Below are positions 15,149 to 27,197 of a stretch of DNA of 64,000 nt, one piece after another. Origin of the DNA: Limnoperna fortunei (Eukaryota; Mollusca; Bivalvia; Mytilida; Modiolidae); contig OX104112.1 of the NCBI GenBank assembly GCA_944474755.1, positions 20,176,460 to 20,240,459 on the forward strand, given 5' to 3'. The notes under the pieces were generated by a model. The model made no database searches. It was not told where the DNA came from and saw nothing but the letters and a program-made list of their open reading frames with translations. The translations under genes were made by a program, and so were the position numbers. Numbering within the stretch: the stretch's first letter is position 1; the number at the start of each line of letters is the position of its first letter.

Positions 15149-15754
15149 TTGTGTCAACTCACTAGTAATCCTGCTTGTGCTGACATTATTACACTTAGTG
15201 TACTCACTAGTAATCCTGCTTGTGCTGACATTATTACACTTAGTCTACTCACTAGTTTTCCTGCTTGTTCTGACATTATTACACTTAGTGTTCTCACTAG
15301 TAATCCTGCTTGTGCTGACATTATTACACTTAGTGTACTCACTAGTAATCCTGCTTGTGCTGACATTATTACAATTAGTCTACTCACTAGTAATCCTGCT
15401 TGTGCTGACATTATTACAATTAGTCTACTCACTAGTAATCCTGCTTGTGCTGACATTATTACAATAAGTCTACTCACTAGTTATCCTGCTTGTGCTGACA
15501 TTATTACAATTAGTCTACTCACTAGTAATCCTGCTTGTGCTGACATTATTACAATTAGTCTACTCACTAGTTATCCTGCTTGTGCTGACATTATTACACT
15601 TAGTCTACTCACTAGTAATCCTGCTTGTGCTGACATTATTACACTTAGTGTACTCGCTAGTAATCCTGCTTGTGCTGACATGATTACACTTAGTGTATAC
15701 TCCCTAGTAATCCTGCTTGTGCTGACATTATTACACTTAGTGTCTACTCACTAG
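15149..15754 (+). repeat. Higher-order satellite block B1
   Basis: This is a run of 45-bp monomers with diagnostic variants: TTTTCCTGCTTGTTCTGAC, then GTGTTCTCAC, preceded by GTGGCTACTCAC and ACTTTGTGTCAACTC. The same ordered set reappears at 19864-20499, offset 4,715 bp, and a partial copy precedes it at about 14740-15068. It is a second higher-order family distinct from block A. Confidence 0.8.
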
Positions 15755-18700
15755 TAATCCTGCTTGTGCTGACATTATTACAATTAGTCTACTCACTAGT
15801 AATCCTGCTTGTGCTGACATTATTACACTTTGTCTACTCACTATTAATCCTGCTTGTGCTGACATTATTACACTTAATGTACTCACTAGTAATCCTGCTT
15901 GTGCTGACATTATTACAATAAGTCTACTCACTAGTAATCCTGCTTGTGCTGACATTATTACACTTAGTCTACTCACTTGTAATCCTGCTTGTGCTGACAT
16001 TATTACACTTAGTGTACTCACTAGTAATCCTGCTTGTGCTGACATTATTACACTTAGTGTACTCACTAGTAATCCTGCTTGTGCTGATATTATTACAATT
16101 AGTCTACTCCCTAGTAATCCTGCTTGTGCTGACATTATTACAATTAGTCTACTCACTAGTAATCCTGCTTGTGCTCACATAATTACAATTAGTCTACTCA
16201 CTAGTTATCCTGCTTGTGCTGACATTATTACACTTAGTGTACTCGCTAGTAATCCTGCTTGTGCTGACATTATTACACTAAGTGTATACTCATTAGTAAT
16301 CCTGCTTGTGCTGACATTATTACACTTAGTGTCTACTCACTAGTAATCCTGCTTGTGCTGACATTATTACACTTCGTGTACTCACTAGTAATCCTTCTTG
16401 TGCTGACATTATTACAATTAGTCTACTCACTAGTTATCCTGCTTGTGCTGACATTATTACACTTAGTCTACTCACTAGTAATCCTGCTTGTGCTGACATT
16501 ATTACACTTAGTGTCTACTCACTAGTAATCCTGCTTGTGCTGACATTATTACAATAAGTCTACTCACTAGTAATCCTGCTTGTCCTGACATTATTACACT
16601 TAGTGTTCTCACTAGTAATCCTGCTTGTGCCGACATTATTACAATTAGTGTACTCACTAGTAATCCTGCTTGTGCTGACATTATTACAATAAGTCTACTC
16701 ACTAGTAATCCTGCTTGTGCTGACATTATTACACTTAGTCGACTCACTTGTAATCCTGCTTGTGCTGACATTATTACACTTAGTGTACTCACTAGTAATC
16801 CTGCTTGTGCTGACATTATTACAATTAGTCTACTCACTAGTAATCCTGCTTGTGCTGACGTTATTACAATTAGTCTACTCACTAGTAATCCTGCTTGTGC
16901 TGACATTATTACAATTAGTCTACTCACTAGTTATCCTGCTTGTGCTGACATTATTTCAATTAGTCTACTCACTAGTAATCCTGCTTGTGATGACATTATT
17001 ACAATTAGTCTACTCACTAGTTATCCTGCTTGTGCTGACATTATTACACTTAGTCTACTCACTAGTAATCCTGCTTGTGCTGACATTATTACACTTAGTG
17101 TACTCGCTAGTAATCCTGCTTGTGCTGTCATGATTACACTTAGTGTATACTCACTAGTAATCCTGCTTGTGCTGACATTATTACACTTAGTGTCTACTCA
17201 CTAGTAATCCTGCTTGTGCTGACATTATTACAATTAGTCTACTCACTAGTAATTCTGCTTGTGCTGACATTATTACACTTAGTCTACTCACTTGTAATCC
17301 TGCTTGTGCTGACATTATTACACTTAGTGTCTACTCACTAGTAATCCTGCTTGTGCTGACATTATTACAATTAGTCTACTCACTAGTAATCCTGCTTGTG
17401 CTGACATTATTACACTTAGTCTACTCACTTGTAATCCTGCTTGTGCTGACATTATTACACTTAGTCTACTCACTTGTAATCCTGCTTGTGCTGACATTAT
17501 TACACTTAGTGTCTACTCACTAGTAATCCTGCTTGTGCTGACATTATTACAATTAGTCTACTCACTAGTAATCCTGCTTGTGCTGACATTATTACAATTA
17601 GTCTACTCACTAGTAATCCTGCTTGTGCTGACATTATTACATTTAGTGTACTCACTAGTAATCCTGCTTGTGCTGACATTATTACACTTAGTGTCTATTC
17701 ACTAGTAATCCTGCTTGTGCTGACATTATTACATTTAGTGTACTCACTAGTAATCCTGCTTGTGCTGACATTATTACACTTAGTGTCTACTCACTAGTAT
17801 TCCTGCTTGTGCTGACATTATTACAATTAGTCTACTCACTAGTAATCCTGCTTGTGCTGACATTATTACAATTAGTCTACTCACTAGTAATCCTGCTTGT
17901 GCTGACATGATTACACTTAGTGTCAACTCACTAGTAATTCTGCTTGTGCTGACATTATTACACTTAGTGTCAACTCACTAGTAATCCTGATTGTGCTGAC
18001 ATTATTACACTTAGTGTCAACTCACTAGTAGTCCTGCTTGTGCTGACATGATTACATTTAGTCTACTCACTAGTAATCCTGCTTGTGCTGACATTATTAC
18101 ACTTAGTGTCAACTCACTAGTAATCCTGATTGTGCTGACATTATTACACTTAGTCTCAACTCACTAGTAATCCTGCTTGGGCTGACATTATTACACTTAG
18201 TGTCAACTCACTAGTAATCCTGCTTGTGCTGACATTATTACACTTAGTGTCAACTCACTAGTAATCCTGCTTGTGCTGACATTATTACACTTAGTGTCAA
18301 CTCACTAGTAATCCTGATTGTGCTGACATTATTACACTTAGTGTCAACTCACTAGTAATCCTGCTTGTGCTGACATTATTACACTTAGTGTCAACTCACT
18401 AGTAATCCTGCTTGTGCTGACATTATTACACTTAGTGTCAACTCACTAGTAATCCTGCTTGTGCTGACATTATTACACTTAGTGTCAACTCACTAGTAAT
18501 CCTGCTTGTGCTGACATTATTACACTTAGTGTCTACTCACTAGTAATCCTGATTGTGCTGACATTATTACACTTAGTGTCTACTCACTAGTAATCCTGCT
18601 TGTGCTGACATTATTACATTTAGTGTACTCACTTGTAATCCTGCTTGTGCTGACATTATTACCTTTAGTGTCTACTCACTGGTAATCCTGCTTGTGCTGA

Positions 18701-19863
18701 CATTATTACACTTAGTGTACTCACTAGTAATCCTGCGCGTGCTGACATTATTACACTTAGTGTACTCACTAGTAATCCTGCTTGTGCTGACATTATTACA
18801 CTTAGTGTACTCACTTGTAATCCTGCTTGTGCTGACATTATTACCTTTAGTGTCTATTCACTAGTAATCCTGCTTGTGCTGACATTATTACACTTAGTGT
18901 ACTCACTAGTAATCCTGCTTGTGCTGACATTATTACACTTAGTGTACTCACTAGTAATCCTGCTTGTGCTGACATTATTACACTTAGTGTACTCACTAGT
19001 AATCCTGCTTGTCCTGACATGATTACACTCAGTCTACTCACTAGTAACCCTGATTGTGCTGACATTATTACACTTAGTGTCTACTCACTAGTAATCCTGC
19101 TTGTGCTGACATTATTACATTTAGTGTACTCACTTGTAATCCTGCTTATGCTGACATTATTACCTTTAGTGTCTACTCACTAGTAATCCTGCTTGTGCTG
19201 ACATTATTACACTTAGTGTACTCACTAGTAATCCTGCTTGTGCTGACATTATTACACTTAGTGTACTCACTAGTAATCCTGCTTGTGCTGACATTATTAC
19301 ACTTAGTGTCAACTCAATAGTAATCCTGCGTGTGCCGACATTATTACACTTAGTGTCTACTCACTAGTAATCCTACTTGTGCTGACATTATTACACTTAG
19401 TGTCAACTCACTAGTAATCCTGCTCGTGCTGACATTATTACACTTAGTGTCTACTCACTAGTAATCCTGCTTGTGCTGACATTATTACACTTAGTGTCTA
19501 CTCACTAGTAATCCTACTTGTGCTGACATTATTACATTTAGTGTCTACTCACTAGTAATCCTGCTTGTGCTGACATTATTACACTTAGTGTCTACTCACT
19601 AGTAATCCTGCTTGTGCTGACATTATTACACTAAGTGTCAACTCACTAGTAATCCTGCTCTTGCTGACATTATTACACTTTGTGTACTCACTAGTACTCC
19701 TGCTTGTGTTGACATTATTACACTTAGTGTCTACTCACTAGTAATCCTGCTCGTGCTGACATGATTACAGTTAGTCTACTCACTAGTAATCCTGCTTGTG
19801 CTGACATTATTACACTTAGTGGCTACTCACTAGTAATCCTGCTTGTGCTGACATTATTACACT

Positions 19864-20499
19864 TTGTGTCAACTCACTAGTAATCCTGCTTGTGCTGACA
19901 TTATTACACTTAGTGTACTCACTAGTAATCCTGCTTGTGCTGACATTATTACACTTAGTCTACTCACTAGTTTTCCTGCTTGTTCTGACATTATTACACT
20001 TAGTGTTCTCACTAGTAATCCTGCTTGTGCTGACATTATTACACTTAGTGTACTCACTAGTAATCCTGCTTGTGCTGACATTATTACAATAAGTCTACTC
20101 ACTAGTAGTCCTGCTTGTGCTGACATTATTACACTTAGTGTACTCACTAGTAATCCTGCTTGTGCTGACATCATTACACTTAGTGTACTCACAAGTAATC
20201 CTGCTTGTGCTGACATTATTACAATTAGTTTACTCACTAGTAATCCTGCTTGTGCTGACATTATTACAATTAGTCTACTCACTAGTAATCCTGCTTGTGC
20301 TGACATTATTACACTTAGTGTACTCACTAGTAATCCTGCTTGTGCTGACATTATTACAATTAGTCTACTCACTAGTAATCCTGCTTGTGCTGACATTATT
20401 ACACTTAGTGTACTCACTAGTAATCCTGCTTGTGCTGACATTATTACACTTAGTGTCTACTCACTAGTAATCCTGCTTGTGCTGACATTATTACAATAA
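19864..20499 (+). repeat. Higher-order satellite block B2
   Basis: This is the 4,715-bp-displaced copy of the 15149 block. It shares the GTGGCTACTCAC, ACTTTGTGTCAACTC, TTTTCCTGCTTGTTC and GTGTTCTCAC markers in the same order and then diverges in monomer content after about 20,100. Another 4.3-kb-scale link is the rare GCGCGTGCTG variant at 14396 and 18735. Confidence 0.75.
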
Positions 20500-23400
20500 G
20501 TCTACTCACTAGTAATCCTGCTTGTGCTGACATTATTACACTTAGTGTACTCACTAGTAATCCTGCTTGTGCTGACATTATTACATTTAGTGTACTCACT
20601 AGTAATCCTGCTTGTGCTGACATTATTACACTTAGTGTCTACTCACTAGTAATCCTGCTTGTGCTGACATTATTATAATTAGTCTACCCACTAGTAATCC
20701 TGCTTGTGCTGACATTATTACACTTTAGTGTCAACTCACTAGTAATCCTGCTTGTGCTGACATTATTACACTTAGTGTCAACTCTCTAGTAATCCTACTT
20801 GTGCTGACATTATTACACTTAGTGTCTACTCACTAGTAATCCTACTTGTGCTGACATTATTACACTTAGTGTCTACTCACTAGTAATCCTACTTGTGCTG
20901 ACATTATTACACTAAGTGTCAACTCAATAGGAATCCTGCTTGTGCTGACATTATTACACTAAGTGTCAACTCACTAGTAATCCTGCTTGTGCTGACATTA
21001 TTACAGTAAGTGTCAACTCACTAGTAATCCTGCTTGTGCTGACATTATTACACTTAGTGTCAACTCTCTAGTAATCCTACTTGTGCTGACATTATTACAC
21101 TTAGTGTCTACTCACTGGTAATCCTACTTGTGCTGACATTATTACACTTAGTGTCTACTCACTAGTAATCCTACTTGTGCTGACATTATTACACTAAGTG
21201 TCAACTCACTAGTAATCCTGCTTGTGCTGACATTATTACACTAAGTGTCAACTCATTGGTAATCCTACTTGTGCTGACATTATTACACTAAGTGTTTACT
21301 CACTAGTAATCCTGCTTGTGCCGACATTATTACACTTAGTGTCTACTCACTAGTAATCCTACTTGTGCTGACATTATTACACTAAGTGTCAACTCACTAG
21401 TAATCCTGCCCGTGCTGACATTATTACACTTAGTGTACTCACTAGTAATGCTGCTTGTGCTGACATTATTACACTTAGTGTCTACTCACTAGTAATTCTG
21501 CTCGTGCTGACATGATTACAGTTAGTCTACTCACTAGTAATCCTGCTTGTGCTGACATTATTACACTTAGTGTCTACTCACTAGTAATCCTACTTGTGCT
21601 GACATTATTACACTTAGTGTCAACTCACTAGTAATCTTGCTCGTGCTGACATTATTACACTTAGTGTACTCACTAGTAATCCTGCTTGTGCTGACATTAT
21701 TACACTTAGTGTCTACTCACCAGTAATCCTGCTCGTGCTGACATGATTACAGTTAGTCTACTCACTAGTAATCCTGCTTGTGCTGACATTATTACACTTA
21801 GTGTACTCACTAGTAATCCTGCTTGTGCTGACATTATTACACTTAGTGTCAACTCACTAGTAATCCTGCTCGTGCTGACATTATTACACTTAGTGTCTAC
21901 TCACTAGTAATCCTGCTTGTGCTGAAATTATTACACTTAGTGTCTACTCACTAGTAATCCTGCTTGTGCTGACATTATTACACTTAGTCTATTCACTAGT
22001 AATCCTGCTTGTGCTGACATTATTACAATTAGTCTACTCACTAGTAATCCTGCTTGTGCTGACATTATTACACTAAGTGTCAACTCACTAGTAATACTGC
22101 TTGTGCTGACATTATTACACTAAGTGTCAACTCACTAGTACTCCTACTTGTGCTGACATTATTACACTAAGTGTTTACTCACTAGTAATCCTGCTTGTGC
22201 CGACATTATTACACTTAGTGTCTACTCACTAGTAATCCTACTTGTGCTGACATTATTACACTAAGTGTCAACTCACTAGTAATCCTGCTCGTGCTGACAT
22301 TATTACACTTAGTGTACTCACTAGTAATCCTGCTTGTGCTGACATTATTACACTTAGTGTCTACTCACTAGTAATCCTGCTCGTGCTGACATGATTACAG
22401 TTAGTCTACTCACTAGTAATCCTGCTTGTGCTGACATTATTACACTTAGTGTACTCACTAGTAATCCTGCTTGTGCTGACATTATTACACTTAGTGTACT
22501 CACTAGTAATCCTGCTTGTGCTGACATTATTACAATAAGTCTACTCACTAGTAATCCTGCTTGTGCTGACATTATTACACTTAGTGTACTCACTAGTAAT
22601 CCTGCTCGTGCTGACATTATTACACTTAGTGTACTCACAAGTAATCCTGCTTGTGCTGACATGATAACAATTAGTCTACTCACTAGTAATCCTGCTTGTG
22701 CTGACATTATTACAATTAGTCTACTCACTAGTAATCCGGCTTGTGCTGACAATATTACACTTAGTGTACTCACTAGTAATCCTGCTTGTGCTGACATTAT
22801 TACAATTAGTTTACTCACTAGTAATCCTGCTTGTGCTGACATTATTACACTTAGTCTACTCACTAGTAATCCTGCTTGTGCTGACATTATTACACTTAGT
22901 GTCTACTCACTAGTAATCCTGCTTGTGCTGACATTATTACAATAAGTCTACTCACTAGTAATTCTGCTTGTGCTGACATTATTACAATTAGTCTACTCAC
23001 TAGTAATCCTGCTTGTGCTGACATTATTACACTTAGTCTACTCACTTGTAATCCTGCTTGTGCTGACATTATTACATTTTGTGTACTCACTAGTAATCCT
23101 GCTTGTGCTGACATTATTACACTTAGTGTCTACTCACTAGTAATCCTGCTTGTGCTGACATTATTAGAATTAGTCTACTCACTAGTAATCCTGCTTGTGC
23201 TGACATTATTACACTTAGTCTACTCACTGGTAATCCTGCTTGTGCTGACATTATTACACTTAGTGTCAACTCACTAGTAATCCTGCTTGTGCTGACATTA
23301 TTACACTTAGTGTCAACTCACTAGTAATCCTGCTTGTGCCGACATTATTACACTTAGTGTCTACTCACTAGTAATCCTACTTGTGCTGACATTATTACAC

Positions 23401-24589
23401 TTAGTCTACTCACTGGTAATCCTGCTTGTGCTGACATTATTACACTTAGTGTCTACTCACTAGTAATCCTGCTTGTGCTGACATTATTACACTTAGTGTC
23501 AACTCACTAGTAATCCTGCTTGTGCCGACATTATTACACTTAGTGTCTACTCACTAGTAATCCTACTTGTGCTGACATTATTACACTTAGTGTCAACTCA
23601 CTAGTAATCCTGCTCGTGCTGACATTATTACACTTAGTGTACTCACTAGTAATCCTGCTTGTGCTGACATTATTACACTTAGTGTCTACTCACTAGTAAT
23701 CCTGCTCGTGCTGACATGATTACAGTTAGTCTACTCACTAGTAATCCTGCTTGTGCTGACATTATTACACTTAGTGTACTCACTAGTAATCCTGCTTGTG
23801 CTGACATTATTACACTTAGTGTCAACTCACTAGTAATCCTGCTTGTGCTGACATTATGACACTTAGTGTCTACTCACTAGTAATCCTGCTTGCGCTGACA
23901 TTATTACACTTAGTGTCTACTCACTAGTAATCCTGCTTGTGCTGACATTATTACACTTAGTGTCAACTCACTAGTAATCCTGCTTGTGCTGACATTATTA
24001 CACTTAGTGTCTACTCACTAGTAATCCTGCTTGTGCTGACATTATTACACTTAGTGTACTCACTAGTAATCCTGCTTGTGCTGACATTATTACACTTAGT
24101 GTCAACTCACTAGTAATCCTGCTTGTGCTGAAATTATTACACTTAGTGTCTACTCACTAGTAATCCTGCTTGTGCTGACATTATTACACTTAGTGTCTAC
24201 TCACTAGTAATCCTGCTTGTGCTCACATTATTACACTTAGTGTCAACTCACTAGTAATCCTGCTTGTGCTGACATTATTACACTTAGTGTCTACTCAGTA
24301 GTAATCCTGCTTGTGCTGACATTATTACACTTAGTGTCTACTCACTAGTAATCCTGCTTGTGCTGACATTATTACACTTAGTGTCAACTCACTAGTAATC
24401 CTGCTCGTGCTGACATTATTACACTTAGTGTACTCACTAGTAATCCTGCTTGTGCTGACATTATTACACTTAGTGTCTACTCACTAGTAATCCTGCTCGT
24501 GCTGACATGATTACAGTTAGTCTACTCACTAGTAATTCTGCTTGTGACACACACATTATTACACTTAGTGTACTCACTAGTAATCCTGC

Positions 24590-26488
24590 TTGTGCTGACA
24601 TTATTACCTTTAGTGTCTACTCACTAGTGATCCTGCTTGTGCTGACATTATTACACTTAGTCTACTCACTAGTAATCCTGCATGTGCTGACATTATTACC
24701 TTTAGTGTCTACTCACTAGTAATCCTGCTTGTGCTGACATTATTACCTTTAGTGTCTACTCACTAGTGATCCTGCTTGTGCTGACATTATTACACTTAGT
24801 GTCTACTCACTAGTAATCCTGCTTGTGCTGACATTATTACACTTAGTCTACTCACTAGTAATCCTGCTTGTGCTGACATTATTACCTTTAGTGTCTACTC
24901 ACTAGTAATCCTGCTTGTGCTGACATTATTACACTTATTCTACTCACTAGTAATCCTGCATGTGCTGACATTATTACACTTAGTCTACTCACTAGTAATC
25001 CTGCTTGTGCTGACATTATTACCTTTAGTGTCTACTCACTAGTAATCCTGCTTGTGCTGACATTATTACCTTTAGTGTCTACTCACTAGTAATCCTGCTT
25101 GTGCTGACATTATTACCTTTAGTGTCTACTCACTAGTAATCCTGCTTGTGCTGACATTATTACCTTTAGTGTCTACTCACTAGTAATCCTGCTTGTGCTG
25201 ACATTATTACCTTTAGTGTCTACTCACTAGTAATCCTGCTTGTGCTGACATTATTACACTTAGTCTACTCACTAGTAATCCTGCTTGTGCTGACATTATT
25301 ACCTTTAGTGTCTACTCACTAGTAATCCTGCTTGTGCTGACATTATTACACTTAGTCTACTCACTAGTAATCCTGCTTGTGCTGACATTATTACCTTTAG
25401 TGTCTACTCACTAGTAATCCTGCTTGTGCTGACATTATTACACTTATTCTACTCACTAGTAATCCTGCATGTGCTGACATTATTACACTTAGTCTACTCA
25501 CTAGTAATCCTGCTTGTGCTGACATTATTACCTTTAGTGTCTACTCACTAGTAATCCTGCTTGTGCTGACATTATTACCTTTAGTGTCTACTCACTAGTA
25601 ATCCTGCTTGTGCTGACATTATTACCTTTAGTGTCTACTCACTAGTAATCCTGCTTGTGCTGACATTATTACCTTTAGTGTCTACTCACTAGTAATCCTG
25701 CTTGTGCTGACATTATTACCTTTAGTGTCTACTCACTAGTAATCCTGCTTGTGCTGACATTATTACCTTTAGTGTCTACTCACTAGTAATCCTGCTTGTG
25801 CTGACATTATTACACTTAGTCTACTCACTAGTAATCCTGCTTGTGCTGACATTATTACCTTTAGTGTCTACTCACTAGTAATCCTGCTTGTGCTGACATT
25901 ATTACCTTTAGTGTCAACTCACTAGTAATCCTGCTTGTGCTGACATTATTACCTTTAGTGTCTACTCACTAGTGATCCTGCTTGTGCTGACATTATTACA
26001 CTTAGTGTCTACTCACTAGTAATCCTGCTTGTGCTGACATTATTACACTTAGTCTACTCACTAGTAATCCTGCTTGTGCTGACATTATTACCTTTAGTGT
26101 CTACTCACTCGTGATCCTGCTTGTGCTGACATTATTACACTTATTCTACTCACTAGTAATCCTGCTTGTGCTGACATTATTACACTTAGTCTACTCACTA
26201 GTAATCCTGCTTGTGCTGACATTATTACCTTTAGTGTCTACTCACTAGTAATCCTGCTTGTGCTGACATTATTACACTTAGTGTCTACTCACTAGTAATC
26301 CTGCTTGTGCTGACATTGTTACACTTAGTGTCTACTCACTAGTAATCCTGCTTGTGCTGACATTATTACACTTTGTGTCTACTCACTAGTAATCCTGCTT
26401 GTGCTGACATTATTACACTTTGTGTCTACTCACTAGTAATCCTGCTTGTGCTGACATTTTTACACTTAGTGTCTACTCACTAGTAATC
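24590..26488 (+). repeat. Homogenised terminal satellite sub-array (CCTTTAGTGTCT type)
   Basis: The last 1.9 kb of the array is dominated by a 47-bp monomer in which TTACACTTAGTG is replaced by TTACCTTTAGTG. It alternates with a 45-bp ACACTTAGTCTACTC type and with CATGTGCTG variants. Groups such as ACACTTATTCTACTC followed by CCTGCATGTGCTG recur at about 24930 and 25440, so a higher-order unit of roughly 500 bp is present. The final monomer decays at about 26488 (AATCTTGCTTATTG). Confidence 0.8.
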
Positions 26489-26640
26489 TTGCTTATTGTT
26501 TGTCAGTTAATTACGTTTTATACGTGATTACTACTCGTTGTATTGTCTTATCTTGCCCTGATCTACATGTTTTATTGTAATATGTGATGTTTTTGTTATT
26601 GCAGGTTCGTGCATCATTTAGCTACTATTTTTATATGCGA
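26489..26640. other. Unique flank of the satellite
   Basis: This is single-copy AT-rich sequence directly after the array. It contains a TTATTGCAG that resembles a splice acceptor at about 26597-26605, but no open frame of note follows except the minisatellite. No gene is recognised. Confidence 0.4.
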
Positions 26641-26822
26641 TGTCTGCCTTATATGGTGTGCACGTTTTTGTTATGTCTGCCTTATATGGTGTGCACGTTT
26701 TTGTTATGTCTGCCTTATATGGTGTGCACGTTTTTGTTATGTCTGCCTTATATGGTGTGCACGTTTTTGTTATGTCTGCCTTATATGGTGTGCACGTTTT
26801 TGTTATGTCTGCTTTATATGTG
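26641..26822 (+). repeat. 33-bp minisatellite (5.5 copies)
   Basis: The unit begins TGTCTGCCTTATATGGTGTG and continues CACGTTTTTGTTA. It starts at 26641, 26674, 26707, 26740 and 26773, with a partial sixth copy at 26806. The full copies look identical. As 33 is divisible by three, all three forward frames stay open, which creates spurious peptides with an 11-residue period. Confidence 0.95.
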
Positions 26823-26883
26823 AATAAGGTTTAAAACTCAAAACCTGTATGTTACTTGTTGTGTAGATGCACGAATTCACGTA

Positions 26884-26920
26884 TTCTCTCTCTCTCTATC
26901 TCTCTCTCTCTCTCTCTCTT
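26884..26920. repeat. CT dinucleotide microsatellite
   Basis: This is a TCTCTC tract with one ATC interruption. Flanking open frames that run through it are low-complexity (Ser/Leu on plus, Arg/Glu on minus) and are not supported as genes. Confidence 0.95.
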
Positions 26921-27197
26921 ACGGACTTGGGGGAACACTCTCAATGGTGGGATGGTGCATATTTTGGGCGAATAAACAAAGCCATATCTGCTTCCATTTT
27001 TACATTTAATCCAGACAAAGATGACGTCACAGTAACAAACTCCACACAAAAAAATTCTACCATTTACATTAATTTCCTACTACCGGCCAAAAACACAACA
27101 ATCGTAAATTTCTCAAATGGTAAATTTGTTTTTCGTCAACAATGAAACATTTTGTCAACAGAAGGGACATAACTTAGTTGACTTGGTAGCATTTACT
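26921..27197. other. Unassigned sequence before the 2.1-kb duplication
   Basis: This is non-repetitive AT-rich DNA with an open plus-strand frame to 27145 and no recognisable domain. It contains GAAGGGACATAACTTAG, close to the AAGGGAGATAACT motif frequent in molluscan repeats. No gene is called. Confidence 0.35.

Larger units (their letters stand above)
1..26488. repeat. Giant 45-47 bp tandem satellite array
   Basis: A short monomer beginning ACTCACTAGTAATCCTGCTT and continuing GTGCTGACATTATTACACTT is repeated head to tail without interruption from the first base to about 26,488. Dividing the length by about 45.5 bp gives roughly 580 monomers. Monomers are 45 bp (AGTGTACTCAC or AGTCTACTCAC junctions) or 47 bp (AGTGTCTACTC, AGTGTCAACTC or AGTGTATACTC junctions). 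Nearly every monomer has ACTAGT, so SpeI would cut it into a ladder. Because 45 is divisible by three and the monomer lacks stops in several frames, long open frames appear on both strands. The 47-bp units break them, so a satellite is much more likely than a repetitive protein gene. The left edge is outside the window. Confidence 0.97.

Noticed and set aside
1..23000. Dozens of long open frames on both strands with a 15-residue period (up to 337 codons)
   Set aside because: They result from a 45-bp monomer that lacks stops in several frames; frames are broken by 47-bp units, overlap on both strands, and have no start or splice context.
1..26488. CRISPR-like array
   Set aside because: Repeats are contiguous with no unique spacers, and the DNA is clearly eukaryotic.
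26584..26834. Three overlapping forward open frames with 11-residue repeats
   Set aside because: A 33-bp minisatellite keeps all three frames open. This is not evidence of coding.
26852..27145. Open frames on both strands across the CT microsatellite
   Set aside because: Driven by the low-complexity tract; no recognisable domain on either strand.
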